From positions 434,001 through 498,000 of the forward strand of contig NZ_PJNI01000001.1 in the NCBI RefSeq assembly GCF_002844555.1: a DNA stretch of 64,000 nucleotides, in the 5' to 3' direction. Source of the stretch: Brumimicrobium salinarum (lineage in GTDB: Bacteria > Bacteroidota > Bacteroidia > Flavobacteriales_D > Crocinitomicaceae). The notes below the pieces were generated by a model. It ran no database searches. It was not told the origin of the DNA and saw only the letters and a list, made by a program, of their open reading frames with translations. Shown here one piece after another: positions 1-8,783 of this stretch. How positions within the stretch are numbered: the stretch's first letter is position 1; every line of letters starts with the position of its first letter. Position numbers and translations under genes: made by a program.

Positions 1-389
1 CCTTCTTCGGAAATCAAAAAAGTCGTACGATGTAATCCATCGTATTCCTTCCCCATAAATTTTTTAAGTCCCCAAATCCCATACGCTTGAATAACTTCTT
101 TTTCTGTATCAGCAATCAGTGGAAAGGGAAGTTCGTGTTTATCAATAAATTTTTGGTGGCGCGTTTCATCATCTGGACTTACTCCCAAAACTACGATTTC
201 ATGTTTTTGTAGAGCTTCGTAATGATCTCTGAGGTTACATGCTTGATTAGTGCAGCCTGGAGTCATATCTTTAGGATAAAAATACAAAGCTACTTTTTTT
301 CCTTTGTAATCGGATAGAGAAATTTCATTTCCGTTCTGATCTTTCGATGTGAATGCTGGAGCTGTATCTCCTTTTTCTAAATGTGTCAT
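1..389 (-). CDS. bcp: thioredoxin-dependent peroxiredoxin, BCP/PrxQ type (3' end cut by window)
   Basis: Reading the minus strand from the ATG at 389-387 gives about 129 residues before the window ends, so the C-terminus is missing. The protein reduces hydroperoxides in the cytoplasm with electrons from thioredoxin. The peroxidatic Cys46 lies in 'DMTPGCTNQAC', and Cys51 is five residues on, the resolving-Cys spacing of atypical two-Cys BCP/PrxQ enzymes. The thioredoxin-fold start 'KGDTAPAFTSKDQNG' and 'GVSPDDE' fit the family. There is no signal peptide. The neighbouring lipoprotein is divergently transcribed. The family call is firm; the symbol is by family resemblance. Confidence 0.93.
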   Translation of the reverse strand, partial: MTHLEKGDTAPAFTSKDQNGNEISLSDYKGKKVALYFYPKDMTPGCTNQACNLRDHYEALQKHEIVVLGVSPDDETRHQKFIDKHELPFPLIADTEKEVIQAYGIWGLKKFMGKEYDGLHRTTFLISEE

Positions 390-596
390 TATTGATATTT
401 ATTTAAACATTGTTTTGACGAAATATTAATCAAATATAGTAAGATTTTTTAATCATTCTCATTTTTCAGTAATATTTCTTAATTTTTTTTACTTCCTCTT
501 ATTTAAGATAATAAAAAATATTAATTCAACAACATGAATGTATAAAAGGAATGAAAATTGTATTTTTGAATCATTGTTTAATTTTAGAATACAGTA

Positions 597-1748
597 ATGA
601 AACTATTTTTTGGAATCACTTTAATTATCTTATTGTCTTTACTCTATGGTTGTGGGCCAAGTTACAAAGCTATTCAATTTGAAAAAATGAGGACGCCTAT
701 TAATCCCATTGCACATAAAGGAGTAAATGAATATACGCCTGTGGCACATTTAGAATATGCACAGCAACCGCTTCGTGAGCAAGAATATTATGTTCAAGAA
801 GTAAAAAAAAGAAAACAAGAGTATCAACAAGCTTTAGACCGCTATAATAATGCTTCTATTGTTGAACGTGTTACGCAAGGTTTGGTTGAACCAACATTAA
901 TTTTACCTGAAGCTCCTGTTATACCATATATGATTAATACTGCAGAGTTTGAAAGCAGAATTAAAATTGATGGTATGAAAAGAAGTGAAGGTAACGGACT
1001 CAAAGTAAATATTTATTTTGAAGGTTTTCAATACGATAATATAAGACTGGAAGACACCATTAAAACAAGGAATAAAAATGGTGTTCAAGTTACAGATTCA
1101 ATTTTTAGTGCATCAACAAGAGTTAGACATCCACTGCGTATAAAAGTTGTTGCTCCAAACGGTGAATCATATCGCAATAATATTCCTGCAAGTAGAAGTT
1201 ATAAACAGTTGCAAACACAAAAGTTTACCAGTAGATACAAAGCGGAGAATAAACTTTATGAAATGATACAAAACGAAGAGCAAAACCTTTATAAAACTCA
1301 CGCAACTGATATTAATGGAACATTAAATAGTCAGTTTGGAACGCAATTAATGCAATACACCGTCAATTTGTATCAAAAGGAAACAGATAAAAACCATAAT
1401 TATTCTGATTTAGAAGAAGCTAATATCTTGGCTCAAATAGGGTTTAAGGAACTTCATAATAACCCAAATAAAGCTTATGAAAATTTAACTCAAGCTTATG
1501 GGATTTGGAAATCGGCGCTAAGTGAACATGAATCTTATAAAAAAGCAAGAATTAATGATAAGGTAAGACAAGGTATATTGATTAATCTACTCGCTACAGC
1601 TACATATACAGATAATTGGGAAGATGCAATGAAATATTCAACATTGTTAGACAATTCAAAGTTAACAGCCCAAACGACTACCGAATTTCAACGTTTGAAA
1701 AAAATTCACCGGGATTTAAAGTCGCGGTATGATGCATTAAGACAATAA
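597..1748 (+). CDS. uncharacterised lipoprotein, 383 aa
   Basis: I do not recognise the family. The N-terminus is a lipoprotein signal: Lys2, a hydrophobic stretch, then 'LLYGCG' with the lipidated Cys at residue 19, so the product should be membrane-anchored and face the periplasm or surface. The body (residues 30-380) is charged and mixed, with a Lys/Gln/Glu-rich helical segment around 65-85 and a helical C-terminal third (about 270-380) containing 'AYENLTQAYGIWKSAL', which resembles a TPR-like array. A TATTTTTG element (561-568) upstream fits the Bacteroidota -7 box, though I see no good -33 partner. It ends 54 bp before the symporter gene and may be co-transcribed with it. Confidence 0.75.
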   Translation: MKLFFGITLIILLSLLYGCGPSYKAIQFEKMRTPINPIAHKGVNEYTPVAHLEYAQQPLREQEYYVQEVKKRKQEYQQALDRYNNASIVERVTQGLVEPTLILPEAPVIPYMINTAEFESRIKIDGMKRSEGNGLKVNIYFEGFQYDNIRLEDTIKTRNKNGVQVTDSIFSASTRVRHPLRIKVVAPNGESYRNNIPASRSYKQLQTQKFTSRYKAENKLYEMIQNEEQNLYKTHATDINGTLNSQFGTQLMQYTVNLYQKETDKNHNYSDLEEANILAQIGFKELHNNPNKAYENLTQAYGIWKSALSEHESYKKARINDKVRQGILINLLATATYTDNWEDAMKYSTLLDNSKLTAQTTTEFQRLKKIHRDLKSRYDALRQ

Positions 1749-1802
1749 AGGTTTCTAATTTGCTGATTTAAATAATAGGGTAATCGAATTTTTCATTATA
1801 AC

Positions 1803-3635
1803 ATGACATTAACAGCCTTAGATTACGGAATAATTATTATTATTTTTCTTGCAGTAATTGCAATTGGATTTGTGGTTTCTAAAAAGGCTGGAAAAAATAG
1901 TACAGAATTCTTTTTATCGGGTAGAAATATGCCGTGGTGGCTGCTTGGTTTCTCAATGGTGGCTACAACCTTTTCAACGGATACGCCTAATCTTGTCACA
2001 GATATTGTACGAAATGACGGAGTTTCTGGAAACTGGGTTTGGTGGGCGTTTTTAATTACTGGATTACTCACAGTTTTCGTTTATGCGAAATTGTGGAGAA
2101 GATCTAACGTTGAAACAGATATGGAATTTTATGAATTGCGCTACGGAGGAGCTCCAGCCAAATTTCTACGTGGATTTAGATCTATTTACTTAGGATTGGC
2201 TTTCAATGTTTTAGCTATGGCTGCTGTAACGCTTGCCGCAATTAAAATTGGACAGGTTATGCTCGGACTTTCTTCTTATGAAGTGGTCGGAATTGCAGGA
2301 ACAATTACGGTTTTGTTTAGTGCAATTGGAGGTTTTCGTGGGGTGATTTACTCAGATTTCCTCTTGTTTTTTGTTGCTATGGCAGGTTCTATCGGTGCGG
2401 CGTATTATTTGGTGAACTTGCCAGAAGTTGGAGGTTTAACAGAGTTAATTTCGCATCAAAATGTTAAAGATAAAATTGATTTAATTCCTAAATGGAGCGA
2501 CAAAGAAAAGTTTATTAGTATTTTAATTATTCCTTTGGCAGTTCAGTGGTGGAGCTCTTGGTTTCCCGGTGCAGAACCTGGTGGTGGTGGATATATCGCC
2601 CAAAGAATGTTGGCAGCAAAAAATGAAAATCATGCAGTGGGTGCAACTTTCTTTTTCAATGTGATGCATTACGCTTTACGTCCATGGCCATGGATTATTG
2701 TTGCTTTGGCTTCATTAGTTGTTTTTCCAGATATAGCAAGTATTCAAGAAGCATTTCCCAATGTGGAAGAAAGTAAATTAGGTCAAGATTTAGCTTATTC
2801 TGCGATGCTCACAATGCTTCCTGCTGGACTGTTAGGATTAGTTCTGGCTTCATTGGGAGCTGCGTACATGTCTACTATATCCACCCATTTGAATTGGGGT
2901 TCCTCCTATATTGTACATGACTTTTATAAGCAACACATCAACGCGGATGCGAGTGAAAAGGAATTGGTTAGGGTAGGAAGACTATCTACGGTTGTTTTGA
3001 TGATCATTAGTGCGTTAATTGCGTTGTTGTTAAATCATGCCACACAATTGTTCGATATTATTATCATGTTTGGAGCAGGGACAGGACTCGTGTTTATTTT
3101 ACGTTGGTTCTGGTCAAGGATTAATGCGTGGAGTGAGATTACAGCAATGTTTGTTTCTGGGATTATATCTCTTCTTGTGAATTTTACTTCTGTTGGTCCT
3201 TTGTTGTTTGGAGGAAATACAGAAGAAGGCGTTTTTCAAGAAGGGGTTTTTGTTGCTTGGATGCAATACCCTTTCGTAGTTTTAACCACTACAGCTTGTT
3301 GGTTAATCATTACTTTTATTACACCAAAAGAAGAGAATGAAGTGCTCTTTAACTTCTATAAGAAAACACAACCCGGTGGGCCTGGATGGAAAAATGTGAT
3401 TAAAGCTGCAAAAGAACAGAATGTTGACCTTGTAGAAGATAAAGATGAGTGGACTGTTCCTACCGGAATACTAGCTGTACTTGTCGGAACAATAGCTGTC
3501 TATGGTGCGCTTTTCACTACAGGAAAATTTATATACGGGGAATATAAAAATGCTGGAATCTTTTTGCTCATCACACTGGCAGCAGCATTTTTACTTTTGA
3601 ATTTATGGAAAAGGCTTAAAGGAAAAACCTTTTAA
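1803..3635 (+). CDS. sodium:solute symporter family protein
   Basis: An inner-membrane protein of 610 residues with about 13-15 hydrophobic helices, as expected for the SSS (SLC5) family, which couples Na+ entry to uptake of a sugar, amino acid, vitamin or similar solute. The N-terminal signature 'FFLSGRNMPWWLLGFSMVAT' followed by 'FSTDTP' covers the TM1/TM2 region of this family, and a Trp-rich loop 'WWSSWFPGAEPGGGG' lies near residue 250. The substrate cannot be told from sequence. Its stop codon overlaps by four bases the stop of the convergent epimerase gene (3632-3635), leaving no room for a separate terminator. Confidence 0.9.
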   Translation: MTLTALDYGIIIIIFLAVIAIGFVVSKKAGKNSTEFFLSGRNMPWWLLGFSMVATTFSTDTPNLVTDIVRNDGVSGNWVWWAFLITGLLTVFVYAKLWRRSNVETDMEFYELRYGGAPAKFLRGFRSIYLGLAFNVLAMAAVTLAAIKIGQVMLGLSSYEVVGIAGTITVLFSAIGGFRGVIYSDFLLFFVAMAGSIGAAYYLVNLPEVGGLTELISHQNVKDKIDLIPKWSDKEKFISILIIPLAVQWWSSWFPGAEPGGGGYIAQRMLAAKNENHAVGATFFFNVMHYALRPWPWIIVALASLVVFPDIASIQEAFPNVEESKLGQDLAYSAMLTMLPAGLLGLVLASLGAAYMSTISTHLNWGSSYIVHDFYKQHINADASEKELVRVGRLSTVVLMIISALIALLLNHATQLFDIIIMFGAGTGLVFILRWFWSRINAWSEITAMFVSGIISLLVNFTSVGPLLFGGNTEEGVFQEGVFVAWMQYPFVVLTTTACWLIITFITPKEENEVLFNFYKKTQPGGPGWKNVIKAAKEQNVDLVEDKDEWTVPTGILAVLVGTIAVYGALFTTGKFIYGEYKNAGIFLLITLAAAFLLLNLWKRLKGKTF

Positions 3636-4545
3636 TCTTCCTGATCATAAATGTATGCCAATGCCTTGTCGATGGTTTTGTGTTTAAATTCGAAACCAGT
3701 ATCTAGTATTTTGCTGTTATCGATGCGTACACCTTCCAACACAATGGATGACATTTCACCCAAGAAAAGCTTCAGCGCAAATGCTGGAACTTTTGGTAAC
3801 CACAATGGCTTTTTAAGGTGATGAGCTACTTTTCTAGTTAATTTTTCATTCGAAATATTCGCAGCAGAAGCATTGTAGGCTCCGTCCAGTTGGTGGTTTA
3901 CGGCATGAACATAAATGCGAGCGATGTCTTTCAACGTTATCCAAGGCATCTTTTGTTCACCAGACCCTAAAGGCGCACCAACATATTTTTTTATGGTTCC
4001 TGAAATTTTAGGAAGCGCTCCACCTTTTTCGGTCAATACAACTCCAGTTCTTATTTTTGCAACTTTTTGCTGAGGGGAAAATAAATCTGCAACTTCTTCC
4101 CATCTTTTTACAATAGTAGATAGAAAGTCTGTTCCAAAACCATCGTTCTCTTTATAAATTTTTATGGGGTCATCAAAACCATAACATGTAATTCCTGAAG
4201 CAGAAATATAGTGTGCTAATGCAGGCATGTTTTGACTTGTTTCATGAAGGAATTGCGTTGGTTTTATGCGTGAATTGAAAATTTCTTCTTTCCGTTTTTC
4301 AGTCCATCTTTTGTCTGCAATTCCAGCGCCAGCAAGATTGATAATGACCTGAACTCCTTTAATTGCTGCTCGATCAATTTCTTTTTTCTTTGGGTTCCAA
4401 TGAAAATAAGGAGGATGTGGGTTTTCTTGACGCGTTAGAATACGTACCTCATGCCCGCACTTATTGAGTTCTTTTTTACCTCTTGACCAACGAGGCCTGA
4501 ACCACCAGCTATTAAAACAATACGTTTGACCACCTTTTTCTCCAT
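3632..4545 (-). pseudogene. TIGR01777-type NAD(P)-dependent epimerase (YfcH/SDR39U1 family), apparent frameshift near the 5' end
   Basis: The downstream frame encodes most of an epimerase-like SDR ('INLAGAGIADKRW', 'ISASGITCYG', 'GVVLTEKGGALPK', 'GAYNASA'). The open frame can be extended upstream to an ATG at 4576, but that N-terminus is nonsense. The real one is in another frame: from the ATG at 4545 one reads 'MEKKVVKRIVLIAGGSGLVG', which holds the Rossmann GGxGxxG motif. The frames meet in an A6 run (T6 at 4472-4477 on the plus strand). One extra A restores a 304-residue protein of normal family length. Either the base is missing through sequencing error or the gene is inactivated; I favour error because two other genes here show the same defect. 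Confidence 0.85.
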
Positions 4546-4687
4546 TTTTTATTTCTTTCAACAATAATGAAAACAATCATTGAGGTCGCGAAATTACAAT
4601 TACTATTTCGTTTCTTCTAAAAAAATGGTAAATGAATAGGTTATAAAGCAGAACTTGCCTATTTTTGAATGAACTAAAATTGATTTT

Positions 4688-5062
4688 ATGAAAACTACAT
4701 TAACAATAATGATTGCCTTTTTTATGATTTCGACCTCCTTTTTATTTGGTCAAAATGAAACGGTAGAAAGATTCGAAAGTGTACCGAATGAAGTGTTTAA
4801 AGAAGCTCTAGTAAGTGGAGAGTTTATTGTATTAGACGTGAGAACTGTTGAAGAATACGAAACAGGAAACATCGAAGGTGCAAAGTTGTTGGACTATAAC
4901 GGAGAGCATTTTAAACAAGCGCTTGAAGATATGCCTAAAGATCAGAAGTATTTAGTTTACTGTGCCGTTGGTGTACGCAGTAAAGCAGCAATGAATGATA
5001 TGAAGGATGCTGGGTTTAAGTATGTTTTAGAGCTTGATAAAGGTATTGAAGAGTGGGATTAA
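4688..5062 (+). CDS. exported rhodanese-like domain protein
   Basis: A 124-residue protein with a signal peptide (residues 1 to about 22, ending 'FLFGQ') and one rhodanese domain. The loop 'YCAVGVRSKA' presents the candidate catalytic Cys92 followed by five loop residues to Ser98, and 'VLDVRTVEEYETGNIEGAKLLDY' is the usual N-terminal rhodanese signature. Single-domain periplasmic rhodaneses carry persulfide sulfur or bind partners, but the physiological substrate is unknown. It appears monocistronic: a TATTTTTG -7-like element lies at 4660-4667, and a strong hairpin with a T-run follows at 5137-5178. Confidence 0.9.
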   Translation: MKTTLTIMIAFFMISTSFLFGQNETVERFESVPNEVFKEALVSGEFIVLDVRTVEEYETGNIEGAKLLDYNGEHFKQALEDMPKDQKYLVYCAVGVRSKAAMNDMKDAGFKYVLELDKGIEEWD

Positions 5063-5136
5063 GTATAATCTGTTTGTTTCATTTTTATTTCTCTTTGAAA
5101 TAAAACAATGCGAACAAATTTTATAATAAATTATAG

Positions 5137-5178
5137 AAAAATCATTAGTGCTTCTTATAGTGCTAATGATTTTTTTTG
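5137..5178 (+). terminator. intrinsic terminator downstream of the rhodanese gene
   Basis: The arms AAAAATCATTAG (5137-5148) and CTAATGATTTTT (5163-5174) are exact reverse complements with a 14-nt loop, and the T-run continues beyond the stem. It ends the rhodanese transcript about 100 nt after the stop codon. A 61-codon open frame across 5108-5290 runs through this hairpin and is not a credible gene. Confidence 0.75.
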
Positions 5179-5297
5179 TTTTAATTTTTTTCATTCATTT
5201 TCACGTAATGTTGGAAATAAAAATAGGCTGAAAAGCTTATTCTTTAAAAGATATTACCAGCTTTTTAGGTTTGTTGTCCCTTTAAAATAGATAATCA

Positions 5298-5999
5298 ATG
5301 AGTTTGTATATGTGGATTAATGTATTAATTATCCTTTTTCTCTTACTTCTTTCGTTTGAAAAGAAAATACGTTTTTACACCTATTGGAAAACCTTATTTC
5401 CCGCTCTTTTGGGTGTAGGAAGTGTATTTGTGGCTTTGGTTATCTATTTTACTGATGTTGGAGTTTGGAGCTATAGTCAAACCGGTTTAACAGGATATTC
5501 ACTTTATAATGTTCCTGTTGAAGGATATCTTTTGCTTTTTACCATCCCATATGCAGGTGTTTTCATTTATGAAGCAGTAAAAATTTATTCTTCATCTTAC
5601 CGTCCGGTTCGTCTTTCGTATTATTTTGCTCTTTTGTTTACCCTTTTCGCTATTGTTACAGCTGTCATGTACAAGGATAATGTGTTTACTTTTACAACCT
5701 TTTTAGGAGCTGGATTACTGAATTGGATCGTTTATTTTGGATTTACTCCACGTTGGTATCCTTATTTTTGTATTTCTTTCTTTAGTGTTCAAATTCCGCT
5801 TTTAATTGTGAATGGTATATTTATGAGGATAGGGAAAAACATATCTATTCTTCACTTCAATGAAAATAAAATATTAGAGATGAAGATTTTTTATACTCCT
5901 TTAGAGCTCATCTGTTTTAATTTCTTGCTGCTTTTTTCCGTAATTATTATACATGAGTATTTCCGTAATTTGTGGGAAAACAAACAAAAAAGTACGTAG
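5298..5999 (+). CDS. lycopene cyclase domain protein (CrtYc/CrtYd-type, both halves)
   Basis: A polytopic membrane protein of 233 residues with about six or seven hydrophobic segments and the internal duplication of the heterodimer-type (CrtYcd) lycopene beta-cyclases. The first half has 'FTDVGVWSYS...TGYSLYNVPVEGYLLLF', the second ends 'TPLELICFNFLLLFSVIII'; these are the two conserved Pro/Glu patches of this family. It should convert acyclic lycopene to a beta-ring carotenoid in the membrane. The first patch reads PVEG where I remember PxEE as usual, so activity is not certain. crtI and crtB lie 55 kb away. It has its own terminator, overlapping its stop codon. Confidence 0.8.
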   Translation: MSLYMWINVLIILFLLLLSFEKKIRFYTYWKTLFPALLGVGSVFVALVIYFTDVGVWSYSQTGLTGYSLYNVPVEGYLLLFTIPYAGVFIYEAVKIYSSSYRPVRLSYYFALLFTLFAIVTAVMYKDNVFTFTTFLGAGLLNWIVYFGFTPRWYPYFCISFFSVQIPLLIVNGIFMRIGKNISILHFNENKILEMKIFYTPLELICFNFLLLFSVIIIHEYFRNLWENKQKST

Positions 6000-6017
6000 C
6001 AAGGCCACGTACTTTTT
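5986..6017. terminator. bidirectional terminator between lycopene cyclase and the ssb cluster
   Basis: A perfect 11-bp inverted repeat, AAAAAGTACGT (5986-5996/7) and ACGTACTTTTT (6007-6017), with a loop of about 9 nt. It has T-runs on both strands and includes the cyclase stop codon. It can end the plus-strand cyclase transcript and the minus-strand ssb transcript. Confidence 0.75.
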
Positions 6018-6098
6018 GAGTCTTAATCGCAAACCTATGGTTGCATACCGTTTGATTTAGGTGGTTATTGATTAAGTTAATTAGCGAGTGTTAGTTTG

Positions 6099-6419
6099 TT
6101 AGCTCAATGCTACAGCGTTTTTTACCTCAATTGAGGTGAAAGATTTTGAAACTCCTTTTTTAGATAGGTACTTTCTTGTAATTAGCTTGCCTGTAATAGC
6201 CAATTGCGTGCCTTTTTTACCAGACTTAGCAATGTAATTTGCAGTAGGGCCCCATGCATGAATATTGTGCCAAAATGTTTTATCATGTTTATTCCCTTCC
6301 TTATCTACATATCGCTCATTTGTTGCTAGTGTAAAACGCACTTTTTTTGCGCCACTTTCAAAGTTTGTGATCTCAGGGTCGATACCTATGTTTCCGATTA
6401 ATTGAACTTGATTTCTCAT
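6099..6419 (-). CDS. single-stranded DNA-binding protein, short paralog 3 of 3
   Basis: A 106-residue SSB-type OB-fold: 'QLIGNIGIDPEITNF', 'KVRFTLATNERYVDKEGN', 'FWHNIHAWGPTANYI' and 'KKGTQLAITGKL' match the family strands in order. It stops straight after the OB-fold and lacks both the Gly/Gln-rich linker and the acidic Asp-Asp-Asp-Ile-Pro-Phe-like tip by which housekeeping SSB recruits repair and replication enzymes. It should bind ssDNA but not partners through the usual tail. It is the last of three tandem copies, 27 bp after the preceding one. A role in recombination, competence or conjugation is possible; nothing adjacent decides. Confidence 0.88.
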   Translation of the reverse strand: MRNQVQLIGNIGIDPEITNFESGAKKVRFTLATNERYVDKEGNKHDKTFWHNIHAWGPTANYIAKSGKKGTQLAITGKLITRKYLSKKGVSKSFTSIEVKNAVALS

Positions 6420-6446
6420 GATTTTGATTTTTAGTTAAAATTTGAT

Positions 6447-6773
6447 TTATAGAATTACCATATCGTTTATTTCTATTTCGGTAAACGACTTTCGCTGACC
6501 GTTATTGTTATAAAAACGTGATCTTAATCGACCTTCGATGGCTAATGCTTGACCTTTTGATCCTAACTGTTCTAATACAGGAACCCACTTCCCCCATGCC
6601 GTAACACGATGCCAATTTTTTAAGTTTTTGGTATTTCCTTCAGCATCGAGATAAGTTTCTTTTGTCGATAATGAAAAGCGAGCTATTTTTTTTCCTCCTT
6701 CCATTTCTACGAATGTTGGATCAGATGTCATTTGACCTATTAAATTAACGTGATTCATTTGTTGTACTCTCAT
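6447..6773 (-). CDS. single-stranded DNA-binding protein, short paralog 2 of 3
   Basis: A 108-residue OB-fold protein of the SSB family with 'HVNLIGQMTSDPTFVEMEG', 'IARFSLSTKETYLDAEGN' and 'NWHRVTAWGKWVPVLEQL'. It ends at the last OB strand ('EIEINDMVIL') without the acidic C-terminal peptide. Its sequence is clearly diverged from both flanking paralogs, so the cluster is an old duplication rather than a fresh tandem repeat or assembly artefact. It lies 84 bp downstream of paralog 1 and 27 bp upstream of paralog 3 on the minus strand, fitting one transcript. 'MRVQQ' precedes Met6, so a start at either Met is possible. Confidence 0.88.
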   Translation of the reverse strand: MRVQQMNHVNLIGQMTSDPTFVEMEGGKKIARFSLSTKETYLDAEGNTKNLKNWHRVTAWGKWVPVLEQLGSKGQALAIEGRLRSRFYNNNGQRKSFTEIEINDMVIL

Positions 6774-6857
6774 GATTTTATGTGTTTAGGATTACTATTT
6801 AATTTTTATGAAGAGTGCCCAAGTGTTTCCTGAGCACTCATACGATTTTGTTTAGGA

Positions 6858-7220
6858 TTATGCTTTTGATTTTTTATCTGCATCCTTATCACGGTTCAAT
6901 ACCATAAATTCACGCAATGTGATTTCTGTTTTGTAGCGTTTTTCACCTTCTTTAGTTTCGTAAGAATCGTTGACTAACTTTCCTTCTAAAACAATTTCAG
7001 ATCCTTTTTTGAGCAACTGCTTGCAAAGTTCTGCGGTCTTACCCCAGGCAACGACATTGTGCCATGTAGTATTTTCTACCCATTCGCCTTTCTTGTCTTT
7101 ATAAGCCTCGTTTGTTGCTAGACTAAAACGTGCAAGAGAATTCTTATCACCGAATTGTGTGATTGCTGGATCTGCACCTAAACGACCGATTAAACTAACT
7201 GTGTTTCTTAATGTGTTCAT
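6858..7220 (-). CDS. single-stranded DNA-binding protein, short paralog 1 of 3 (operon-leading)
   Basis: A 120-residue SSB-family OB-fold: 'TVSLIGRLGADPAITQFG', 'LARFSLATNEAYKDKKGE', 'TWHNVVAWGKTAELCKQLL' and 'KKGSEIVLEGKLVNDSYE'. The end is basic ('NRDKDADKKSKA') instead of the acidic tip of canonical SSB. It is probably transcribed first, because the only sizeable upstream non-coding stretch of the cluster (7221-7646) precedes it. Of the three it is closest to ordinary SSB, but the missing tail argues it is not the essential housekeeping copy, which I would expect elsewhere on the chromosome. Confidence 0.88.
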   Translation of the reverse strand: MNTLRNTVSLIGRLGADPAITQFGDKNSLARFSLATNEAYKDKKGEWVENTTWHNVVAWGKTAELCKQLLKKGSEIVLEGKLVNDSYETKEGEKRYKTEITLREFMVLNRDKDADKKSKA

Positions 7221-7646
7221 GTCTGTAAATTTTAATTAATAATAGTTTGAACTGTTTATCAAGCTGACTCTCAGCCATCGACACTGCAAAGGTGGGGTAA
7301 GTCCTAAATCAGATTCGGTTATTTGTCGCTTGTTGTCGAATGTCTTTCGTTTGTAAGTGGTTAAAACCGTTTACAGCACTTTAAAATAAGAGTTGTATGA
7401 AAAAATAAAAAAGTGAAGATTTTTGATGTTTTTTTGGTGTAGTATTTTTTTAACACCAATAATCCGATAAAATGAAGTACTATTATTAGAAAGCGGAATG
7501 GTAATAATGTTGAAAATGAACAAAAGGCCTTTCATTTGTATAAGCATCAGAGAGATTAGCGAAACCTGTTTTTATGTAACAAATGTTATATACGCCTTAA
7601 TGAAGTTTAGTTATATTTGCACTCAATTTTAAATTATGCATGCACA
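7221..7646. promoter_or_regulatory. divergent promoter region between the ssb cluster and a T9SS-sorted protein gene
   Basis: 426 bp without a credible gene. Towards ssb, the minus strand has CACCTTTG (7286-7293 on the plus strand), one base off the TAnnTTTG box, and a small hairpin GCTGA-CTC-TCAGC (7263-7275) that would lie in the leader. TTGTCG occurs twice near 7323-7337. Towards the plus-strand gene, TATATTTG (7612-7619) matches the Bacteroidota -7 box, 28 nt before the ATG at 7647; its -33 partner is poor. That box overlaps the first bases of an upstream in-frame ATG (7617), which supports 7647 as the true start. Confidence 0.45.
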
Positions 7647-8654
7647 ATGATTAGATTTTTTATTACTTTATTTTTTGCTATAGTCATTAGCTTTAGCCTT
7701 ACAGCTCAAAATCATTTTACAACCTCTGTGGAAGTTCAAGGAAATAAGACAATAGTGATTGAGTTAGTTACTACTGGAATTGAAATTTTAAATTCTGGAA
7801 CCCCTCCCTATAGTTGTCCTAATGGTTATAACTATAATATACTGTTTGACTACTCAATAAAGAGTTACAATAGTAATGGAACTGAAACAGGTTTTAATCA
7901 AATTTATACTCTTCAAGGTGTTTTTATTTGTAATAATGAAACTTCTTTTTTTGACCTACCCAACTCTCTAGATGAAGGGTCTGGTAAAACTGTTGGTAAT
8001 ATTTGGAAAGGTGATTCTGATTGTAATTCTGCAACAGTGGAAAGTTTATATTGTAATGAAATTGTATTTGAAATTAAAATGAAAGGTTATGACGGAAGTC
8101 GTTATATTACTGTGCCTGGGACTTCTTTACTCCCCATCGAACTCATTACTTTCGATGCAATCAAAAAAGACCGTCAAGTTGAGCTTTCATGGAAAACAGC
8201 AACAGAGACAAACAATGACTTTTTTACAATTGCGCGTTCTGTTGATGGAAAGTATTGGGAAGATTTACAATACATCGAAGGTGCAGGTAACAGCGTACAA
8301 GTTCAAGAGTACTCGTATACAGACGATGCACCTTACGCAGGGATTTCTTATTATAGGTTAACACAAACAGATTTTGATGGAACACAGAAGACCTTCCCAA
8401 TCGTTTCAGTTGAACAAAAAGACTTAGAGGTCTTACAGGCTTATCCAAACCCTGTGGTTCATACAGTGACTTTAATGGGTGTAAAAGAAAATCAAGCTAT
8501 ACGTATATTTAATGCTGTCGGTATAGAAGTAACTGAAAACACGCAGGTTTCAATTTCTCCATCAAAGAAAACACTCATTAATATGAATGATTTGCCAAAA
8601 GGTGTGTACTATATTGTAAATGGAGCTAAACAAATTAAAGTGCTTAAGCAATAA
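7647..8654 (+). CDS. secreted protein with T9SS type A sorting domain, 335 aa
   Basis: The start at 7647 gives a clean signal peptide ('MIRFFITLFFAIVISFSLTAQ'); an upstream in-frame ATG adds ten unlikely residues and overlaps the promoter box. Residues about 20-175 are a unique domain I do not recognise. From 'LLPIELITFDA' onwards it has the FN3-like linker frequent before T9SS tails ('RQVELSWKTATETNNDFFTI'), and the last 75 residues ('AYPNPVVHTVTLMG', 'IFNAVGIEV', 'LPKGVYYIV') are a type A sorting domain. It should cross the outer membrane through the SprA-containing translocon and be released or surface-attached. A hairpin terminator follows. Confidence 0.85.
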   Translation: MIRFFITLFFAIVISFSLTAQNHFTTSVEVQGNKTIVIELVTTGIEILNSGTPPYSCPNGYNYNILFDYSIKSYNSNGTETGFNQIYTLQGVFICNNETSFFDLPNSLDEGSGKTVGNIWKGDSDCNSATVESLYCNEIVFEIKMKGYDGSRYITVPGTSLLPIELITFDAIKKDRQVELSWKTATETNNDFFTIARSVDGKYWEDLQYIEGAGNSVQVQEYSYTDDAPYAGISYYRLTQTDFDGTQKTFPIVSVEQKDLEVLQAYPNPVVHTVTLMGVKENQAIRIFNAVGIEVTENTQVSISPSKKTLINMNDLPKGVYYIVNGAKQIKVLKQ

Positions 8655-8677
8655 TTCAAGAGAATGATAATGAAACG

Positions 8678-8709
8678 AAGCCAGAAAGAGGAAACTTTTT
8701 CTGGCTTTT
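8678..8709 (+). terminator. intrinsic terminator after the T9SS-sorted protein gene
   Basis: Exact arms AAGCCAGAAA (8678-8687) and TTTCTGGCTT (8698-8707), 10-nt loop, then more T. It lies 24 nt past the stop codon. Confidence 0.75.
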
Positions 8710-8783
8710 GAGTTTATGTAAGTTACATGAGTTACACACATTCTATAGTAAAATTCGGACCTTTGTTCTTAAAGATTAAGATT

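Noticed and set aside
5108-5290. Open frame of 60 codons between rhodanese and lycopene cyclase
   Set aside because: It spans the intrinsic terminator at 5137-5178 and has low-complexity AT-rich composition.
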